A stretch of 9,528 nucleotides of DNA from Sedimenticola sp. (GTDB lineage Bacteria > Pseudomonadota > Gammaproteobacteria > Chromatiales > Chromatiaceae). Below, piece by piece: positions 6,231 through 9,528 of this stretch. Position 1 is the first letter of the stretch, and each line of letters opens with the position of its first letter. The notes under the pieces were generated by a model. That model was not told the origin of the DNA. It did not search any database and worked only from the letters and a program-made list of their open reading frames with translations. The stretch spans positions 1 to 9,528 of the forward strand of contig JAUXBK010000091.1 in NCBI GenBank assembly GCA_030619405.1, in the 5' to 3' direction. The translations under genes were made by a program, and so were the position numbers.

Positions 6231-6304
6231 TAGAGTGAGGGGATGAAAAAATTTTCCTTATTCACAGCATAGTCAGGCGAAGCGACATTCATCACCGGTT
6301 CATT

Positions 6305-6811
6305 TCAGTACTGACGCAGTGTCATGCGGCCGTCCCGCTGCACCATCTCCAGATGTTTCAGGAAACTCATCCCCAGCAGAACTTCTGAACCCTGCATGTT
6401 CGGCAGAATGGAAGCTCGCACATTGCGCCTGCGTACCGGCCCCAGCCGCACCTCATCCAGTCGCGTTCGCCATGAGGTCACCTGACCGTTGGCCGTCTGG
6501 TTGACTACCGGGGCACCCCGCTTCAAACCCAACCTATCGGCAACAACCCGCGGCACCGCCACATCGGTTGCCCCGGTATCCAGCAGAAAGATGACCGGAA
6601 AACCGTTGATCGATCCAGTTGCAACATAGTGGCCGGATCGGTTGCGCTTCAAGACGACCTGCGGAACACCGTCGCCGTCCACCCGCGCTGCCAGATCTCG
6701 ATTCGGATTGTGCTGCCTTTCCAGCAGAGAAGAGAAGGCAAGTGTCAGCAGCGCCAGAAACAGGATCCAGGCAGCAAAGATCATCCCCTTGCCAAACTGC
6801 TGCGTTCCCAA
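6305..6811 (-). CDS. Membrane-anchored retropepsin-like aspartic protease (clan AA)
   Basis: 168 aa. One membrane segment (about 10-30) anchors a small periplasmic domain of the bacterial retropepsin-like family (TIGR02281-type). The active-site motif FLLDTGATDVAVP (75-87) has the catalytic Asp78 in DTG; LLGMSFL (145-151) is the second conserved block and MTLRQY the usual C-terminus. One DTG per chain means it should act as a homodimer. Its biological substrate is not known to me. The start is unusual: TTG at 6811 (with TGGAG 9 bases upstream and an in-frame stop just beyond, at 6830-6832), or ATG at 6784, which would begin directly with the hydrophobic segment and has a poorly spaced AAGGGG. 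It lies downstream of the MlaC-like gene on the same strand, with a palindromic element inserted between them. Confidence 0.85.
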   Translation of the reverse strand: MGTQQFGKGMIFAAWILFLALLTLAFSSLLERQHNPNRDLAARVDGDGVPQVVLKRNRSGHYVATGSINGFPVIFLLDTGATDVAVPRVVADRLGLKRGAPVVNQTANGQVTSWRTRLDEVRLGPVRRRNVRASILPNMQGSEVLLGMSFLKHLEMVQRDGRMTLRQY

Positions 6812-6836
6812 CCTTCGAGACTCCAGTGACTATTCA

Positions 6837-6997
6837 CCTAGATCCTGCAAGTAGTCGTGCGTACAGAGTGCAAGCTATTGTTTCGTAGAGCGAATGAAAA
6901 ATTGCGTGGAATCCTTATTGTGATTTCCAAGATTTTTCATATCGCTATGCGGGACAAGAGGTTGTCTCTGTGCGTGCGAATACTTGCAGGATCTAGG
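6837..6997. mobile_element. 161-bp palindromic MITE with 32-bp TIRs and ATTCA target duplication
   Basis: The left end 6837-6868 (starting CCTAGATCCTGCAAGTA) is inverted at 6966-6997 (ending TACTTGCAGGATCTAGG): 28 of 32 positions match and three of the four differences are G-U compatible. The symmetry continues inward: AGCGAATGAAAAAT (6889-6902) pairs with 6932-6946 with one bulge, TGGAATC (6907-6913) pairs with GATTTCCA (6922-6929), and the apex is near 6914-6921. The whole element can fold as one hairpin. ATTCA flanks both ends (6832-6836 and 6998-7002), a likely 5-bp target duplication. No protein is encoded. It sits 25 bases upstream of the protease start, so any transcript from the MlaC-like gene must cross the hairpin. 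The parent transposon family is not recognised. Confidence 0.75.
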
Positions 6998-7002
6998 ATT
7001 CA

Positions 7003-7029
7003 CAGCAGGCCGGTGGCACCAGCCTGCTG
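7003..7029. terminator. GC-rich hairpin after the MlaC-like gene
   Basis: CAGCAGGC (7003-7010) pairs with GCCTGCTG (7022-7029), with an inner GGT/ACC extension. It starts 18 bases past the minus-strand MlaC-like stop codon. No U-tract follows, so it could be a pause, an RNA-stabilising 3' end or a factor-aided terminator. It abuts the ATTCA duplication of the neighbouring element. Confidence 0.35.
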
Positions 7030-7046
7030 CTGCACCTGTCGCGGTT

Positions 7047-7664
7047 CTACATCCCCCGGAACTGCCGTGGCTGCGAGTCACGTCGCAACGTGCGCTTGAA
7101 GTGCTGTCGATAGTGCATCAGGGCACTGCTGCCGTTGGCAGCAACGTCAAATACCTTCCAGCCATCGGCGGCGCGGTAGAAACGAAACTTCAGCCGAGCC
7201 GGATAACCCCGCGGGTTCTGTACCAGCACCCCAACATCGACCTCGTTCCCACGTGCCTTGCGGGCGCCCAGCACCCGGACCTGCTGCCCCTGGTAGCGGG
7301 TCAGGCGCTGCGCGAGGGCACCAAGAAACATGGCCTTCAGCCGTTTTTCAAACGCCTGCCGCTGCGGCTCGCTCATTCGCTTCCAGGCCTGCCCTCTCGC
7401 CCAGCGTGCCATGTAGGAAAAATCGAAATAAGGGGCGATCTCGTCATCCAGAAACACGGCAATCTGTGCCTCTGAAGGCCGCTCGTTCTGATCTGCAAAG
7501 GCGGTCAGCTTATTCAGTCCCTGCCGCAGGGTCACCGCAGGCCCAGGCTGCTGCCGGGTCTGACCCATCCCGTAGGGGCGGACTCCCCCGGGGTAGTAAG
7601 GCTGGGCAACGGCGATACCCGAGAGCCCCAGAGCCAGGGCGACTGTAAGAACTGTTTTCTTCAT
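7047..7664 (-). CDS. MlaC/Ttg2D-family periplasmic phospholipid-binding protein
   Basis: 205 aa. The family consists of soluble periplasmic carriers that shuttle phospholipid between outer-membrane MlaA and the inner-membrane MlaFEDB transporter. A signal peptide is clear (residues 1-20, hydrophobic core VLTVALALGL, probable cut AVA-Q). Family blocks are PYFDFSYMARWARGQAW (78-94), QRQAFEKRLKAMFLGALAQR (101-120), and WKVFDVAANGSSALMHYRQH (169-188). Residues 24-46 are a Gly/Pro/Gln-rich spacer. The length is typical. ATG 7664 is well supported by AGGAGG (7673-7678 on this strand) 8 bases upstream. The gene is outside any mla operon visible here: the next gene downstream is an aspartic protease, so it may be an accessory paralogue rather than the core MlaC. 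Confidence 0.88.
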   Translation of the reverse strand: MKKTVLTVALALGLSGIAVAQPYYPGGVRPYGMGQTRQQPGPAVTLRQGLNKLTAFADQNERPSEAQIAVFLDDEIAPYFDFSYMARWARGQAWKRMSEPQRQAFEKRLKAMFLGALAQRLTRYQGQQVRVLGARKARGNEVDVGVLVQNPRGYPARLKFRFYRAADGWKVFDVAANGSSALMHYRQHFKRTLRRDSQPRQFRGM

Positions 7665-7994
7665 TTAAAGATCCTCCTGAATGTTTTGCTCGATCTATGT
7701 TCTATATAATAATTATCTGAAATACGGCAGGTCGTGATCTGCCGCAGAGGCGTCAGCACTAGGAGCCTGTCCAAGAATAGGAACCGGCCGGTTTATTGCT
7801 CCTGCAAAACCGGCACTTCCGCCATCCATGGCGGTCGTCGGCAACTGCTCCTGCATTGCTCTAACTACCGGCATCCATGTAGGCGTGCGGAAAAGCGTCA
7901 AGTCCGACGGGCTCCTGGTAACCATACCGAATGATGGTGGCGAGGTCACCTCTCTTCGACAGGCGAAAGGAGACCGCAGAGAGGCGAAACAGGG

Positions 7995-8019
7995 CGCACA
8001 TATATCAACTCTATGTGCG
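7995..8019. promoter_or_regulatory. Perfect 8-bp dyad, possible operator upstream of qmoA
   Basis: CGCACATA (7995-8002) and TATGTGCG (8012-8019) are perfect inverted half-sites with a 9-base spacer, centred about 200 bases upstream of the qmoA start and just upstream of the weak promoter candidate. It could be an operator or an RNA hairpin; no T-run follows directly. Confidence 0.35.
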
Positions 8020-8029
8020 TATTTGTAAC

Positions 8030-8060
8030 TTGAATCAATTAAACAGAGCTTTTTTATAGC
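8030..8060 (+). promoter_or_regulatory. Weak sigma70-like promoter candidate for qmoA
   Basis: TTGAAT (8030-8035) and TATAGC (8055-8060) are 19 bases apart in an AT-rich stretch. Both boxes match consensus at 4 of 6 and the spacing is long, so this is only a candidate. It would give a leader of roughly 145 bases before qmoA. Confidence 0.25.
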
Positions 8061-8210
8061 GGGGGAAGGGCAAGAAGAGTATCTTACCGAATTCTTAAAT
8101 TAGGGGCAGGTAAAGGCTTTGCCTCATGATGAAATAACCAAGCACCAAAGTCAACTTTTTCTGCGGTGCGGGGTAACCACGAAAGCCCTTTCCGCGACGG
8201 AGGAAAATCC

Positions 8211-9528
8211 ATGACGGAAGTAATCGCAACCAACCAGACCATACTGGTAGTCGGTGGCGGAATCAGCGGCATGACCGCTGCGCTCGAGGCCGCTGAGACA
8301 GGAAAGAAGGTGGTATTGGTTGAGAAGCGCCCCTTTGTCGGGGGACGCGTCACCCAGCTTTATAAATATTTCCCCAAGCTCTGTTTCCCGACCTGTGGTC
8401 TGGAGATCAACCAACGACGGGCAAAGATGAACCCCAACCTCACTATCATCACCATGGCCGAGGTGACGGGCATCCAGGGAGAGGTCGGCGATTACACCGC
8501 CACGGTAAAGATCAGCCCCCGTTACATCAATGACAACTGCACCGGCTGCGGTGATTGCGGCAAGGCGGTTGAAACGGAGTTCGACGATGAGTTCAACTAC
8601 GGGCTGGGCGGCCTGAAAAAGCGCAAGGGGGCCTACCTGCCTCACAGCATGGCCCACCCCAACTTTTATGTCATCGACCCCCGCATCATCGGCACCGATG
8701 ACGCCCAGAAGGCAAAAGATGCCTGCAAGGTCAATGCCATCGACCTGGAGATGCAGGAAGAGACCATCGAGTTCAAGGCCGGCGCCGTGGTCTGGGCCAC
8801 CGGCTGGCGTCCCTACGATGCCAACAAGATCCAGCCCTATGGCTACGACCGCTTTCCCAACGTCATCACCAGCGTCGAATTCGAGCGCTTGGCCGACGCC
8901 AAAGGACCGACCGGCGGAAAGCTGTTGCGCCCTTCGGACGGCAAGGAGGCGAAGAACATCGCTTTCATTCAGTGCGCCGGATCCCGCGACCACAACCACT
9001 TGCTGCACTGCTCCCGCATCTGCTGCATGGCGACCCTGAAAGAGACCCACTTCGTTCAGGATGCCTGGGGAGATGAGGGCAAATCTACCATCTACTACAT
9101 CGACATCCGTGCCATCGACCGGTTTGAGGAGTTCTATCAAAAGGTCAAGGAGAACCCCAACGTCTCCTTCATAAAGTCCAAGGTAGCCTCCATCACCCAG
9201 AACAAAGAGAATAGCAACCCGATTCTCAACGGGGTGGACGTGGAGAGTTACAACCGGGATGGCAACGGCGGCTATGACCGATATGCCACCGAATACGACT
9301 TGGTGGTGCTGGCCATCGGCATGGAACCCAGTGTCGACAAAGAGAGCTTCCCGGTGGAGATCGCGATCAACCAGGAGGGCTTCATCGAGCCTGCACCGGA
9401 AAATGGCGGCGTATTTGCTGCCGGTTGCGCCTCCGATGCCCTGGACGTGAACCGTGCAGTCCAGCAGGCCACAGGCGCTGCCCTGCGCGCCATTCAGGTA
9501 GTGAACCGCGTAGCCGGAACGGAGGGTT
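8211..9528 (+). CDS. qmoA: QmoA, HdrA-like flavoprotein subunit of the Qmo complex (3' end beyond the window)
   Basis: 439 codons are open to the window edge; QmoA is usually a little over 400 aa, so only the extreme C-terminus should be missing. Qmo (QmoABC) exchanges electrons between the membrane quinone pool and cytoplasmic APS reductase (AprBA); in sulfur oxidisers it runs toward sulfite oxidation. Visible motifs are VVGGGISG (13-20) and the GGR at 44-46 for FAD, KLCFPTCGLE (56-65), CTGCGDC (110-116), ATGWRPYD (196-203), the HdrA-type block IQCAGSRD (253-260) plus HCSRICCM (266-273), AIGMEP (about 360) and VFAAGCA near 400. CTGCGDC is not followed by a nearby CP, so a full ferredoxin-type cluster motif is not evident. 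Lack of the long HdrA insertions and the small size argue against HdrA or QmoB. ATG 8211 follows GGAGG (8199-8203) at 7 bases. No aprBA lies upstream. Confidence 0.9.
   Translation, partial: MTEVIATNQTILVVGGGISGMTAALEAAETGKKVVLVEKRPFVGGRVTQLYKYFPKLCFPTCGLEINQRRAKMNPNLTIITMAEVTGIQGEVGDYTATVKISPRYINDNCTGCGDCGKAVETEFDDEFNYGLGGLKKRKGAYLPHSMAHPNFYVIDPRIIGTDDAQKAKDACKVNAIDLEMQEETIEFKAGAVVWATGWRPYDANKIQPYGYDRFPNVITSVEFERLADAKGPTGGKLLRPSDGKEAKNIAFIQCAGSRDHNHLLHCSRICCMATLKETHFVQDAWGDEGKSTIYYIDIRAIDRFEEFYQKVKENPNVSFIKSKVASITQNKENSNPILNGVDVESYNRDGNGGYDRYATEYDLVVLAIGMEPSVDKESFPVEIAINQEGFIEPAPENGGVFAAGCASDALDVNRAVQQATGAALRAIQVVNRVAGTEG

Larger units (their letters stand above)
7665..8210. other. 546-base non-coding divergent region rich in dyads
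   Basis: No credible gene lies between the MlaC-like gene and qmoA. Visible structure includes CGGCAG/CTGCCG (7725-7730 and 7739-7744); the perfect palindrome AACCGGCCGGTT (7782-7793), whose right part also pairs as GCCGGTTT/AAACCGGC (7787-7794 and 7807-7814); CCGCCAT-CC-ATGGCGG (7819-7834); CCTCTCT/AGAGAGG (7949-7955 and 7978-7984); and the direct repeat TGCTCCTGCA (7797-7806 and 7846-7855). AGGAGCCTGTC (7761-7771) is imperfectly inverted at 7906-7916. The pattern suggests a decayed intergenic repeat element next to the genuine control regions. The part near 7685-7720 is AT-rich and probably contains the MlaC-like promoter, but I cannot define it. Confidence 0.5.

Noticed and set aside
7713..8028. 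Short frames on both strands in the MlaC-qmoA gap (7713-7949 minus, 7828-8028 plus)
   Set aside because: They follow palindromic repeat sequence, lack ribosome-binding sites and domains, and overlap each other.
8151..9140. Long open frame on the minus strand opposite qmoA (329 codons)
   Set aside because: It is exactly antisense to the strongly motif-supported QmoA frame, has no recognisable domain, and its composition mirrors the opposite strand.
1..9528. tRNA, rRNA or known riboswitch genes
   Set aside because: No cloverleaf, rRNA-like block or recognisable riboswitch core was seen by eye in the intergenic regions; a covariance-model scan would be decisive.

Overview
The window (about 9.5 kb, moderately GC-rich) reads as chromosomal DNA of a gammaproteobacterium, most likely a chemolithotrophic sulfur oxidiser. 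The main reason is the last gene, which encodes QmoA, a flavoprotein of the Qmo complex that works with APS reductase. MlaC-type and HU-type proteins fit a gammaproteobacterium. The placement is inference from protein families; no rRNA or other phylogenetic marker is present.

Layout. Positions 163-3520 (minus strand) hold a two-gene unit. The first gene encodes a long coiled-coil protein with one membrane segment and a formylglycine-generating-enzyme-like (SUMF1/FGE) domain that lacks the expected catalytic cysteines. Seven bases downstream is a PfkB-type sugar kinase that strikingly resembles animal ketohexokinase. Positions 3521-3946 form a divergent intergenic region occupied by a 189-bp MITE-like element (GTAA ends, 8-bp target duplication) with an internal 48-bp tandem repeat, followed by a 14-bp perfect palindrome. 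Positions 3947-5506 (plus) encode a gamma-glutamyltransferase-family N-terminal-nucleophile hydrolase without a signal peptide. Positions 5703-6155 (plus) encode an HU-family nucleoid protein with a lysine-rich histone-H1-like tail, preceded by a plausible sigma70 promoter.

Positions 6305-6811 (minus) encode a membrane-anchored retropepsin-like aspartic protease, convergent with HU, with a strong hairpin between them. Positions 7047-7664 (minus) encode a secreted MlaC/Ttg2D-family protein. Between these two genes lies a 161-bp almost fully palindromic element with 32-bp terminal inverted repeats and an apparent ATTCA target duplication. Positions 7665-8210 are non-coding and rich in dyads. 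qmoA begins at 8211 on the plus strand and runs off the window's right edge.

Functionally this is a mosaic of short units, not one pathway. The best-supported cooperation is the FGE-like protein with the ketohexokinase-like kinase (translational coupling). mlaC and the protease gene were probably also one unit before the palindromic element inserted. The most unusual content is the pair of small non-autonomous mobile elements in promoter or intergenic positions, the ketohexokinase-like kinase linked to a catalytically dead-looking FGE protein, and the HU tail encoded by runs of six to eight adenines.
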